From NCBI GenBank assembly GCA_026983755.1, contig JALSTL010000082.1:1-13722 (forward strand): 13,722 bases of DNA, read 5' to 3'. This document shows positions 1 through 7,438 of the stretch, piece after piece. The translations under genes and the position numbers were made by a program. Source of the DNA: Melioribacteraceae bacterium. GTDB taxonomy: Bacteria; Bacteroidota; Ignavibacteria; Ignavibacteriales; Melioribacteraceae. Within the stretch, counting starts at the first letter, position 1, and every line of letters begins with the position of its first letter. The notes beneath the pieces were generated by a model. It had not been told where the DNA came from, made no database searches, and saw nothing but the letters and a program-made list of their open reading frames with translations.

Positions 1-226
1 ATTTTATAAAAAAATAGATTATATCGATTAGGAAATAGACAATTGGTATTCCTCATTTTCCTATATAAAAAAAATTTTATACTACAAAGATTTTTTAATT
101 TTTATTAAATCAAAAAATCTATTTTCACAAAATGTTTTACAATCTCACTCCCACTCAAACAAATCCTTCTAATTTAGATTATTTATATTTTAATTATTAT
201 ACAAAGTTAAATTATTTTTGAATCCG

Positions 227-868
227 TTATATCAAGCCTTTTCGGATAGCCTTTGCTACTGCTTCGGATTGTGAATGTACGTGAAGTTTTTTATAAATAT
301 TTCTAATATGATGTCTAACTGTATCTACACTAATAAAAAGTGAATCGGCTATTTGTTGATAGTTATCTCCTTCGGAAAGTTTACTAACTACTTCCCTTTC
401 CCTATCCGAAAGTTGAACATCCGTATCTTTTTCGAAATTATTTTTATTGTTTTTTTGAAAAACCGAAATCACTTGTCTTGCAATCATAGAACTCATAGGC
501 GAACCTCCTTCGTAAACTTCTTTAATTGCTTCAAGTAATCTGCTTGGCGGTGTATTTTTTACCAAATAACCGCAAGCTCCGGCACACAATGCTTCAAAAA
601 CAACATTGCTTTCTTTATAAACAGTAAGCATTAAAATATCCAATTCGGGATTTATTTGCTTTGCTTTTTTTACTCCTTCGATTCCGTTAATTCCGGGTAA
701 ACCTATATCCATAAGTACAACATCAATAACTAAATTTTTTAATTCCGATAAAAAATCTTCGCAATTTCCATAAGAGGCAACACATTTGTAACCTTCGGTT
801 CCGTTTATTAAAGCGGCTAATCCTTCTCGTATATTCGTGTTGTCTTCTATTATTGCTACATTAATCAT
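227..868 (-). CDS. NarL/LuxR-family response regulator
   Basis: DNA-binding response regulator of 213 residues, the usual length for the family. The receiver domain (about 1-120) shows acidic residues E8 and D9, the phospho-acceptor D54 in the segment VVLMDIGLPG, the switch threonine T82 and the conserved lysine K104. After a low-complexity Asn/Lys linker (about 137-148), a LuxR-type helix-turn-helix runs from about 153 to the end, with recognition helix TVRHHIRNIYKKL at 183-195. By family knowledge it is phosphorylated by a partner kinase, dimerises and controls promoters. The partner is almost certainly the kinase directly upstream: the kinase TAA (869-871) is followed at once by this ATG, so translational coupling is likely. 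A purine-rich AAAGGA lies about 12 bases upstream, inside the end of the kinase gene. The target genes cannot be read from the sequence. No clear hairpin terminator follows in 1-226. Confidence 0.96.
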   Translation of the reverse strand: MINVAIIEDNTNIREGLAALINGTEGYKCVASYGNCEDFLSELKNLVIDVVLMDIGLPGINGIEGVKKAKQINPELDILMLTVYKESNVVFEALCAGACGYLVKNTPPSRLLEAIKEVYEGGSPMSSMIARQVISVFQKNNKNNFEKDTDVQLSDREREVVSKLSEGDNYQQIADSLFISVDTVRHHIRNIYKKLHVHSQSEAVAKAIRKGLI

Positions 869-3800
869 TTATTTAATTGTTCCTTTAAAAATAATCCGAG
901 TTCCTTTTTCGGGTACGGAATTAATAGTAATATTTCCATTTATTTTTTTTGTCCGGTTTTTAATGTTAACCAAACCGTTGCCGTTAAAATCTTTTTTACT
1001 ATTGAACCCTTTTCCGTTATCTTCCAAACTTATTGTAAGTTTATTTCGGTTTACAAAAATTTGAAGTGATATTTTATTACATCCGCTATGTTTAATACTG
1101 TTGTTTAACGCTTCTTTAAAAATCAAATATATATTTTGTCTATATTCCAGCGGTAATCTTATTGAATTTAATTTTTCCAAATTTGTTGTTACAAGTTTAA
1201 TACCAAGTTGTTGAAGAATTTCGCCATAAGAATCCTTAAGTCTTACAATCAAATCGTATAGAGAATCTTGTTTCGGATTAACAACCCAAACAATGTCGCT
1301 CATTACATCAACAAGGTTTCTGGATAATTGGCTGACTTGATTAAGATGTTTTTTGGCTAATTGCGGTTTTGCTATTTCGTGCGAAGCAATTTCACTGAGT
1401 ATTGATATTTCCGTTAAACCGGCGCCAATATTATCGTGTAAGTCTTCCGCTAAATTATTTTTCAATTTATCCATTTCGATTAAGTGATTAAATCTTTGAT
1501 AAACAAAAAAAGCAATCAAAGCAATAACGGAAAAAGTTACTAAGGAAATGAACCACCATTTACTCCAGAACGGAGTTAATATTTCAATTTCTATACTTGC
1601 ATTGTTTTTGCTCCATAGTCCGTCGGCGTTAGTACCGTAAACAATAAATTTGTAATTACCCGGACTTAAGTTTGTATAATTTACTTTTCTGTTTGTTGCA
1701 TCGGTTAAAGACCAATTTTTATCCAAGCCTTCCAGCATAAATTTATATTTGTTTTTAAGCGGATTAACATAATCCAACGATGCAAATTCGAAAGAAAAGT
1801 AATTTTGACTTCTATCCAAAGTTAACTTATTTTTTTTACCAATTACGGTTTTATCAAAAATTTTTATTTTACTAATAACAACCGGCGGATTATAATTGTT
1901 TAATATTATATTATCCGGATAAAAGTAGTTTAATCCTTTAATACCGCCAAAGTAAAAAATTCCATTTTCCGATTTAAGATAAGCACCGCCGTTGAATTCC
2001 AAACTTTGAAGTCCGTCATTTAAATCGTATTGAGTAAATGCTTTTAAATCTTCTTCAATTCTGAAAATACCCTTATCGCTACTAATCCAAAATCTGTTGA
2101 ACTTATCTTTCAATATTCCGTAAACATCATCGCAAGGTAAATTTATTTTTTCTCTGAGGTGAACAAATCTTTCTTTATTTATATCGAAAATTTCCAAACC
2201 ACCTCCGAAAGTTCCTATCAATAATTGTCCGTCATTTGTTTCGTTAATTACCATAATACGATTATCGCTTAAAGAATTTTTATATTTATCGTTATGGATA
2301 TAATATTTAAACAATCCGGTATCCGGATTATATTTGTTTAATCCTCCTCCGAAAGTTCCTATCCACAATATTCCTTTTTTGCTTTTGTAGATTGTATAAA
2401 TTCTATTATCGCTTAAACTGAAAGGATTGGAAGGATTATGTTCGTAACTAAAAAATTTTGCTTTATGTGTTTTATAAAATTCTGCAATATTCAATTTATC
2501 CAAACCACCGCCGAATGTTCCAATCCAAAGTGTTGAATCGTTTTCCAGCAACAAGCTTTGTATTTGATTTGCACCAATTGAATAACGATTTTCATTTTTA
2601 TAAATAAAATGTTCAGACTTTTTTGTTTTAGTATTGTAAAAGGTTAAACCTCCCGAATATGTACCTATCCAATAATTATTTTTGCCATCTTCTACAATAG
2701 CACGCACATGATTGGATAAAAGAAAATTATTTTCTTCGGTTAAATATGTATAACTTTTTTTCGTCGGATTATAAATATTAACTCCACCTCTAAAAGTTCC
2801 AATTAACAAATTATGATTTTTAGTTTCATATATTTTCCAAATAATGGCATCGTTCAACGATTTATATTTTCGTTTTTTAATCGGGAAAGAAAAGAATCTG
2901 TTTTTCCCTTTTTGTAATTTATTTATTCCTCCTCCTAAATTTGTACCAACCCAAAGTAACCCGGAACGATCTATATATAAAGAAATTACTTCGTTTTCGC
3001 TAAGAGAGGATTCATCAAAAAAATTAGCTTTGAGGTTAATAATGTTTTTTCTTTTATTTAACTTAAAAAGACCTCCGCCGAAACTTCCGAACCAAATTTC
3101 ATTTTTATCCGCTATTATTGTAATTATGTCGTTTCTAACCATTCCTTTCGATGCGTATGATTCAACATTATAATTATTGAAAACAACATTCTGCGGTTTA
3201 TTGTATTTATACTTACTCTTTATTTCCGAAATACCGCTATCGAAAGTAGCAATCCAAATATTACCTTCGGCATCTTCACATAATGATGTTACATTTTTAC
3301 CGGCAGAGTAAGAATTATCGGGTATGAAATTTTCAAAAATTATTTGTCCTTTCATATCTTTTAGTTGGCTTCGGGATAAACCTCCTCCGAAAGTTCCAAT
3401 CCATAAGTAATTATTTTTATCAATTAGCAATTTAGAAATTTTATTGGAGCTTAATGTATTTGGGTTATTTTTAAAACTGTAATAATATTTTTTTTCCTTC
3501 GTTTCGGGATTGAATTTTATCAAACCTTTCCCCCAAGTTGCTATCCACAATTCACCGTTTGCATCTTGAGCAATAGATGTTATTGTACTGTAATGATAAC
3601 GCGAAAATGAAATTGGGAAGTTCAATATTCTTTCGTCTTTTGTGCTGAACCACGAGCTGCTTGAGGCAATGTCATAATGAGTAAAAGATTCCGTTGTTTT
3701 GTTAAATTTGTTTAATATGCCGTTTGTCGTACCAATCCAAAGTATGCCGTTATTGTCTTCAAAAACAGATGTTATTCCGTTATCAGAAACTGAAGTTGAA

Positions 3801-4048
3801 TCTTTTGGATTATTGGTGTAAACAACAAATTCATAACCGTCGTAGCGGTTCAATCCGTTCGCCGTACCAAACCACATAAAGCCCTCTTTATCTTGCAAAA
3901 TGGAATAAACCGTACTTTGTGATAATCCTTCTTTAACACCAATATGTACAAATTTATATTTTCCGTTTTCAATTGAATTTATGTTAGAAAATATTACTTT
4001 AAAAAAAACAAATAATAAAATTACAATATAACTATCTTTGCGTTTCAT
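869..4048 (-). CDS. Two-propeller (Reg_prop/Y_Y_Y) sensor histidine kinase, HisKA_3 type
   Basis: Membrane sensor kinase of 1059 residues. A hydrophobic signal or anchor segment lies at about 7-22. Fourteen Reg_prop repeats follow from about 40 to 715, most with a core like LWIGTFGGGL, which fits two seven-bladed propellers exposed outside the cytoplasmic membrane. A Y_Y_Y domain (about 721-828) comes next, then a transmembrane helix at about 833-855. The cytoplasmic kinase has the H-box LAEDLHDNIGAGL with phospho-acceptor H871 (HisKA_3), the N-box EALNNSIKH (N983), the G1 box DNGKG starting at D1010, and a GNGL G2 box. All catalytic boxes are present. The sensor half matches that of Bacteroidota hybrid two-component systems, which detect glycan fragments. 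Here there is no fused receiver or AraC domain; instead a separate NarL-type regulator follows with zero gap. The ligand is unknown. The start is the only ATG in front of the signal segment; no strong ribosome-binding site is visible before it, which is common in Bacteroidota. Confidence 0.95.
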   Translation of the reverse strand: MKRKDSYIVILLFVFFKVIFSNINSIENGKYKFVHIGVKEGLSQSTVYSILQDKEGFMWFGTANGLNRYDGYEFVVYTNNPKDSTSVSDNGITSVFEDNNGILWIGTTNGILNKFNKTTESFTHYDIASSSSWFSTKDERILNFPISFSRYHYSTITSIAQDANGELWIATWGKGLIKFNPETKEKKYYYSFKNNPNTLSSNKISKLLIDKNNYLWIGTFGGGLSRSQLKDMKGQIIFENFIPDNSYSAGKNVTSLCEDAEGNIWIATFDSGISEIKSKYKYNKPQNVVFNNYNVESYASKGMVRNDIITIIADKNEIWFGSFGGGLFKLNKRKNIINLKANFFDESSLSENEVISLYIDRSGLLWVGTNLGGGINKLQKGKNRFFSFPIKKRKYKSLNDAIIWKIYETKNHNLLIGTFRGGVNIYNPTKKSYTYLTEENNFLLSNHVRAIVEDGKNNYWIGTYSGGLTFYNTKTKKSEHFIYKNENRYSIGANQIQSLLLENDSTLWIGTFGGGLDKLNIAEFYKTHKAKFFSYEHNPSNPFSLSDNRIYTIYKSKKGILWIGTFGGGLNKYNPDTGLFKYYIHNDKYKNSLSDNRIMVINETNDGQLLIGTFGGGLEIFDINKERFVHLREKINLPCDDVYGILKDKFNRFWISSDKGIFRIEEDLKAFTQYDLNDGLQSLEFNGGAYLKSENGIFYFGGIKGLNYFYPDNIILNNYNPPVVISKIKIFDKTVIGKKNKLTLDRSQNYFSFEFASLDYVNPLKNKYKFMLEGLDKNWSLTDATNRKVNYTNLSPGNYKFIVYGTNADGLWSKNNASIEIEILTPFWSKWWFISLVTFSVIALIAFFVYQRFNHLIEMDKLKNNLAEDLHDNIGAGLTEISILSEIASHEIAKPQLAKKHLNQVSQLSRNLVDVMSDIVWVVNPKQDSLYDLIVRLKDSYGEILQQLGIKLVTTNLEKLNSIRLPLEYRQNIYLIFKEALNNSIKHSGCNKISLQIFVNRNKLTISLEDNGKGFNSKKDFNGNGLVNIKNRTKKINGNITINSVPEKGTRIIFKGTIK

Positions 4049-4072
4049 AATAAAATATACACAATTCTATTA

Positions 4073-4106
4073 AAATTTATTCACGTAATTATTTGCGAAT
4101 AAATTT
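4073..4106. promoter_or_regulatory. Perfect 10-bp inverted repeat upstream of the kinase gene
   Basis: The arms AAATTTATTC (4073-4082) and GAATAAATTT (4097-4106) are exact reverse complements separated by 14 bases. The arm centres are 24 bp apart, a little over two helical turns. The element begins 25 bases before the kinase ATG, about where a promoter would lie. It has no T-tract in the gene direction, so it does not look like a terminator. It could be an operator, possibly for autoregulation by the adjacent response regulator, but AT-rich DNA yields such repeats by chance and no binding protein can be named. Confidence 0.35.
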
Positions 4107-4279
4107 GAATTTTTTAGTTTAATTAGTTTGAATCCAAATTATGCATTATAATTTAGAAATTGTTTTTAAAACTCTAATATGCAATAAGTTAAAGAGACTT
4201 TTTTATTTAATTCTTCCTAATGCTTTGTATTAGAATAATTGCTTTATTTTCAATAGTTTAGTGCTATTCTGTTTTTTCC

Positions 4280-4308
4280 TTGCATAATTCGGGTTGAATG
4301 TTTACTAT
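4280..4308 (+). promoter_or_regulatory. Candidate sigma70-like promoter for thioredoxin
   Basis: TTGCAT (4280-4285) and TACTAT (4303-4308) are separated by 17 bases. Each matches the classical consensus at about four of six positions. An overlapping TATATA at 4306-4311 is an alternative -10 with a longer spacer. The implied leader would be about 145 bases. The match is weak, and promoters of this bacterial group are poorly defined to me, so this is only a candidate. Confidence 0.25.
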
Positions 4309-4449
4309 ATAAAAACATAATATCATCATGTAAAAGCGAAAATTAAAAGTAATTATTTTTCAGGTGTTTATGTGTAATAATTTTTGTATAATTCCGAATC
4401 CTTTTTACAAAAAAAACATCACATACATAAACAATTTAATAAATTTATT

Positions 4450-4455
4450 AAGGAG
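4450..4455 (+). promoter_or_regulatory. Ribosome-binding site that sets the thioredoxin start
   Basis: AAGGAG lies four bases before the ATG at 4460, a strong Shine-Dalgarno sequence on a background where most genes have weak ones. It decides the start in favour of 4460 over the upstream in-frame GTG at 4364 and ATG at 4370. Confidence 0.8.
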
Positions 4456-4459
4456 AAAA

Positions 4460-4828
4460 ATGACTGAACATTTAACAAAGCAAACTTTTTTGGAAAAAGT
4501 TTTCAACTACGAGCAAAATAAAGAATGGAAATTTAACGGCGATTTACCATGTATTATAGATTTTTATGCAGATTGGTGTCAGCCTTGTAAAATTGTAGCT
4601 CCTATTTTGGAAGAATTAAGTGAGGAATATGCCGGAAAAATTAATGTATATAAAATAGATACCGAATCGGAACGAGAATTAGCAGCTGCATTTGGTATTC
4701 AGAGTATTCCTTCTTTATTGTTTTGTCCTAAAGATGACAAACCGCAAATGGCACAGGGTGCATTGCCTAAACCGGCTTTGGTTGAAGCAATAAATAGTGT
4801 TTTATTAAAAACAACACCTGCCAACTAA
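4460..4828 (+). CDS. trxA: Thioredoxin with WCQPC active site
   Basis: Cytoplasmic thioredoxin of 122 residues when started at the ATG preceded by AAGGAG. The fold signature is clear: DFYADWCQPCK with C40 and C43 as the redox pair, followed by the APILEELSEEYAGKI segment and the cis-proline P84 in QSIPSLLF. The C-terminal segment MAQGALPK is characteristic of Bacteroidota thioredoxins as I know them. It would reduce protein disulfides and be recycled by thioredoxin reductase, which is not in this window. The Gly of the canonical CGPC is Gln here (Q41); residues between the cysteines are known to tune redox potential, so its chemistry may differ somewhat from standard TrxA. There is no signal peptide, so a periplasmic TlpA role is unlikely. 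The gene is a single transcription unit, divergent from the sensor kinase and closed by its own terminator. The symbol is given at family level. Confidence 0.94.
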   Translation: MTEHLTKQTFLEKVFNYEQNKEWKFNGDLPCIIDFYADWCQPCKIVAPILEELSEEYAGKINVYKIDTESERELAAAFGIQSIPSLLFCPKDDKPQMAQGALPKPALVEAINSVLLKTTPAN

Positions 4829-4848
4829 AATATATTTTTTTTTAAGTT

Positions 4849-4883
4849 AAGCCGTTTAATAAAATTTATTAAGCGGCTTTTTT
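4849..4883 (+). terminator. Intrinsic terminator of thioredoxin
   Basis: The arms at 4849-4863 and 4865-4879 form a nearly perfect 15-bp palindrome (one G-U pair) with GC-rich base AAGCCG/CGGCTT, followed by a T-run at 4878-4883. It starts 20 bases after the thioredoxin stop. The T-run lies only on the plus-strand side, so it should work mainly for thioredoxin. It ends three bases before the stop codon of the converging PEGA lipoprotein gene. Confidence 0.88.
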
Positions 4884-4885
4884 AT

Positions 4886-5926
4886 TTATTGAACAGTAAT
4901 ATTTGTATTTATTTTAAATTTATTTTTCCTACCCACAATTTTTTCCCCGTTTATAATAAATATCCATTTCCCCTTTCTTTTTTGAGGATATGAAATTTCT
5001 GCAGGATATTTAGCGGAATAATGTTCGTTATTAAATAAATATCTTTTTGCAATAGTAGAATCCGGTTCTAACAAATCAATATAATCCAAAGAAATTTCTT
5101 GGTTAAATTTGAAAAAGAAATTTAATTTTCCGGTTAAATACATATAACGATATTCTGTTTTAACGGTTACATTTTTAGTAGTATCTTTCAAATCAATTTT
5201 GTATTTCGATGTATAATTTTTAACTACATTTGCAATAAATGTTGTATCACTAAAATCTTTTAGGGCTAGTGTTATTTGATAGTTGCCGGTTTTTAAGTTT
5301 TTCAAAGTATCGGGTGTTATTTTATGGGTATTTTTTTGTTCCAATTTTATTAAAGCCCCTATAGGATCCGACATTATAAAAATATTTCCTTTAGTTTCTT
5401 GGGGTTTCAATTGAATATTTTTTTTTATAGTTGAATTTTTAAGTAAGTGTATAACAAATGATGTATCGGTAAAATTACTTTTCGATAATTTTATATTATA
5501 ATAACCCGGGGTTAAATTCGTTAAACTATCCGGTGTAAATTTATTTGTAGTTATGTTATTCAAAAAAATTTCTGCCTGCGGCGGAGAAGATGATATGTAT
5601 ATTTTACCCGAAGTAATTATTTTTTTAAGTTTAATATTTTTGGTAGTTCTTAAATTTTTAAAAACCTTTACTGCAAAAGAAGTATCATAAAAATTCTTTT
5701 TTTGTAAAGTTACTTCGTACAAACCGGATTCCAGATTGGTAATACTATCGGGTGTAACTTTATTTATATCGGTTCCCAGTAAAATAATTTTAGCTCCGCT
5801 TGGTTCGGAGGTTAAATAGATACTTCCGTTTAACGTTTTATTAACTTCTATTACATTTTCGTCAACGCAACCGTTAATTATCAGCGTAATAGTTACAATT
5901 AAAAATATTTTAAAAATTGGTTTCAT
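4886..5926 (-). CDS. Lipoprotein with three PEGA repeats
   Basis: Predicted lipoprotein of 346 residues. An N-terminal hydrophobic segment ends at LIINGC, a plausible lipobox with lipidated C20 (the Asn at -2 is unusual). Three PEGA repeats follow at about 34-101, 107-174 and 180-247 with a 73-residue period. Each has the pattern G-x-I-x-(I/L)-x-S-x-P, then a TPD segment, then a G-x-Y turn. PEGA domains are small beta-sandwiches seen in bacterial surface proteins; their binding role is poorly defined. The last 95 or so residues are a Lys/Tyr-rich region I do not recognise. The gene starts 12 bases after the stop of the OmpA-like gene, so the two are very likely co-transcribed, and the products probably work together in the envelope. 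No enzymatic motif is seen. Confidence 0.88.
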   Translation of the reverse strand: MKPIFKIFLIVTITLIINGCVDENVIEVNKTLNGSIYLTSEPSGAKIILLGTDINKVTPDSITNLESGLYEVTLQKKNFYDTSFAVKVFKNLRTTKNIKLKKIITSGKIYISSSPPQAEIFLNNITTNKFTPDSLTNLTPGYYNIKLSKSNFTDTSFVIHLLKNSTIKKNIQLKPQETKGNIFIMSDPIGALIKLEQKNTHKITPDTLKNLKTGNYQITLALKDFSDTTFIANVVKNYTSKYKIDLKDTTKNVTVKTEYRYMYLTGKLNFFFKFNQEISLDYIDLLEPDSTIAKRYLFNNEHYSAKYPAEISYPQKRKGKWIFIINGEKIVGRKNKFKINTNITVQ

Positions 5927-5938
5927 GTTCTTAAATAA

Positions 5939-7378
5939 TTATTTAATCTTAATAATTTTAATTCTTCTATTTTTCATCCTTCCAAAAACCGTATTATTAT
6001 TTGCAATCGGAACGGAATCTCCCATAGCGGCAAATTCCAAATTTGCAGGAGGAACATCCCTTTCTATTAGATATCTTCGAATAATATTAATTAACTTTTT
6101 AGATAGTTCTATTGCTTTTAAATGATTTGTTTGTTTATCAACATGCCCTTCAATTCTCCAATGTTGTTTGGAATTTGTTTTCATCGCTTTTATAATTTTT
6201 TCCAATTTAGTTAAACCGTTTTTCTTTATAGTTTTGGAATTCAAGTCTAAAATCTGGTCAACATTTAAAATATAATACCAATTATTATTCAAACTATCGG
6301 TTTCTTCTTTTTTATAATTTTTAATTATCGGTTTAACATCGGGACATCCGTCATTATCTTTGTATCCGTTTTTATTTTCCGGTTGATTGGGACATTTATC
6401 ATCAACATCCGGAATGCCGTCTTTATCATTGTCAAAATCCGGGCATCCGTCCGTATCTTCAAATCCGTCGAAATCTTCCGGTTGATTAGGGCATTTATCA
6501 TTACTATCCAAAATGCCGTCTTTATCATTGTCAAAATCCGGGCATCCGTCCGTATCTTCAAATCCGTCGAAATCTTCTTTAATGTTTACACAAACATCCA
6601 CACTATCTGGGATGCCGTCTTTATCGTTGTCAAAATCCGGACATCCGTCTTCGTCTTCATATCCGTCAATATCTTCAGCTATGTATGGACAATTATCATC
6701 TTCGTCGTAAATACCATCGCCGTCGGAATCTTTCTTTTGAAATATATTATAACTAATACCAATATTAAAATCTGTGAAATAATCGTTATGAATTCCAAAT
6801 TTAATTCCGTCTAAATTATCGCTTAAGATAAAATTTAATCCCGTTGTAAAAGTTAATGTTATTGCATTCTTCAATAAATAATTTATTCCAATTTTAGTTT
6901 CCAATCCGAAAGATTTATTGTCAACACCATTTATTTTATCAATTAAATTACTGTAAACATGCGATTCGGAAAAAGTAAAATTATGGAAAGAGGCACCCAA
7001 ATATATAAAAGGATATAATTTTTTATCATTTATAAAACGATAAGAAGTACCTACACCGAATGAAATATCGTTGGTAAGGAAGTTACTCGAAAATCCTAAA
7101 TTATTTTTTTCCCCTTTTAATGTTCTGAATCCGGCATTAAATCCCAAACTTAAATTGGATAAATCTTTATCATTAAATCTATACTCAACACCTAAAATAA
7201 TGTTGCTACCGGAACTTGCCGTAATATAGTCACTAACAGCAACATTCATTCCCGCAGAAAATTTTATATTAACATCACCAAGAGTTTTACTGGATTGGGC
7301 AAAATTGTTCTGGGTAAATATAACATTTGTATAAACTATTATTAAAATACAAACACTTAAAATTCTTATCCTTTTCAT
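5939..7378 (-). CDS. OmpA-family outer membrane protein with TSP3 repeats
   Basis: Envelope protein of 479 residues from the ATG at 7378; an in-frame TTG at 7381 just before it is a less likely start. Order: signal peptide (about 1-28), a beta-rich region of about 190 residues with alternating hydrophobic strands that fits an outer-membrane barrel, and a thrombospondin type 3 linker (about 217-348). The linker holds many DxDxDG-like motifs such as DNDKDGIPD and paired CPD/CPN cysteines, expected to bind calcium. An OmpA-like C-terminal domain (about 366-479) carries GHVD and GRMKNRRIKI. Such proteins join the outer membrane to peptidoglycan. The Asp of the peptidoglycan-binding pair is kept (D414), but the Arg (R286 in E. 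coli OmpA) is Leu here (L429), so binding may be weak or altered. The gene heads an operon with the PEGA lipoprotein 12 bases downstream. Confidence 0.93.
   Translation of the reverse strand: MKRIRILSVCILIIVYTNVIFTQNNFAQSSKTLGDVNIKFSAGMNVAVSDYITASSGSNIILGVEYRFNDKDLSNLSLGFNAGFRTLKGEKNNLGFSSNFLTNDISFGVGTSYRFINDKKLYPFIYLGASFHNFTFSESHVYSNLIDKINGVDNKSFGLETKIGINYLLKNAITLTFTTGLNFILSDNLDGIKFGIHNDYFTDFNIGISYNIFQKKDSDGDGIYDEDDNCPYIAEDIDGYEDEDGCPDFDNDKDGIPDSVDVCVNIKEDFDGFEDTDGCPDFDNDKDGILDSNDKCPNQPEDFDGFEDTDGCPDFDNDKDGIPDVDDKCPNQPENKNGYKDNDGCPDVKPIIKNYKKEETDSLNNNWYYILNVDQILDLNSKTIKKNGLTKLEKIIKAMKTNSKQHWRIEGHVDKQTNHLKAIELSKKLINIIRRYLIERDVPPANLEFAAMGDSVPIANNNTVFGRMKNRRIKIIKIK
6320..6720 (-). repeat. 99-bp tandem repeats encoding the TSP3 linker
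   Basis: The TSP3-coding DNA is built from 99-bp (33-codon) units. The two central copies are identical over 66 bases (6413-6478 and 6512-6577). A third copy starting at 6611 is clearly diverged, and a partial fourth lies near 6335. Identity at silent positions suggests recent duplication or gene conversion rather than selection on protein alone. The periodicity also leaves long open frames in other frames of this region. Confidence 0.9.
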
Positions 7379-7409
7379 CAATTATAAAAATAATTTTAAA
7401 ATATTCTTT

Positions 7410-7438
7410 AAGTAATAATAACTTAATGTTTTTGTCAA
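7410..7438 (-). promoter_or_regulatory. Candidate promoter of the OmpA-PEGA operon
   Basis: On the minus strand a perfect TTGACA -35 box lies at 7438-7433, about 55 bases before the OmpA-like ATG. The matching -10 is poor: TATTAC with a 15-base spacer or TTACTT with 17. The position, between an upstream terminator and the gene start, is right, but the call is weak. The -35 box is also part of one arm of an inverted repeat (7432-7440 with 7483-7491). Confidence 0.3.

Larger units (their letters stand above)
4049..4459. other. Divergent intergenic region between sensor kinase and thioredoxin
   Basis: This gene-less stretch of about 410 bases must hold the promoters of both divergent transcripts. 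It contains a perfect 10-bp inverted repeat near the kinase start, a weak sigma70-like candidate for thioredoxin at 4280-4308, and the thioredoxin ribosome-binding site at its right end. An open frame starting with GTG at 4364 runs into the thioredoxin frame, but its 32 extra residues are Asn/Lys/Ile-rich and unlike any thioredoxin extension known to me. I treat that stretch as untranslated leader. No tRNA-like or strong hairpin structure was seen. Confidence 0.7.

Noticed and set aside
1..226. Search for a terminator, RNA gene or short gene left of the response regulator
   Set aside because: The stretch is very AT-rich with no stable GC stem, no tRNA-like cloverleaf and no open frame with a ribosome-binding site; I see nothing supportable there.
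4364..4459. Upstream extension of the thioredoxin frame from a GTG at 4364 (32 extra residues)
   Set aside because: The extension is Asn/Lys/Ile-rich with no thioredoxin similarity, and the ATG at 4460 has a strong AAGGAG four bases before it.
6413..6577. Possible CRISPR-like direct repeats
   Set aside because: The repeats are contiguous, in frame, 99 bp long and encode a TSP3 linker; there are no unique spacers.
6325..6814. Long open frames on both strands across the TSP3 region (6325-6561 minus, 6383-6814 plus, 6513-6710 plus)
   Set aside because: They arise because the 99-bp repeat lacks stops in several frames; their translations are low-complexity and lack ribosome-binding sites, while the OmpA frame is clearly coding.
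7379..7381. TTG as start of the OmpA-like gene
   Set aside because: An ATG follows as the very next codon and directly precedes the signal peptide; TTG is the less likely choice.
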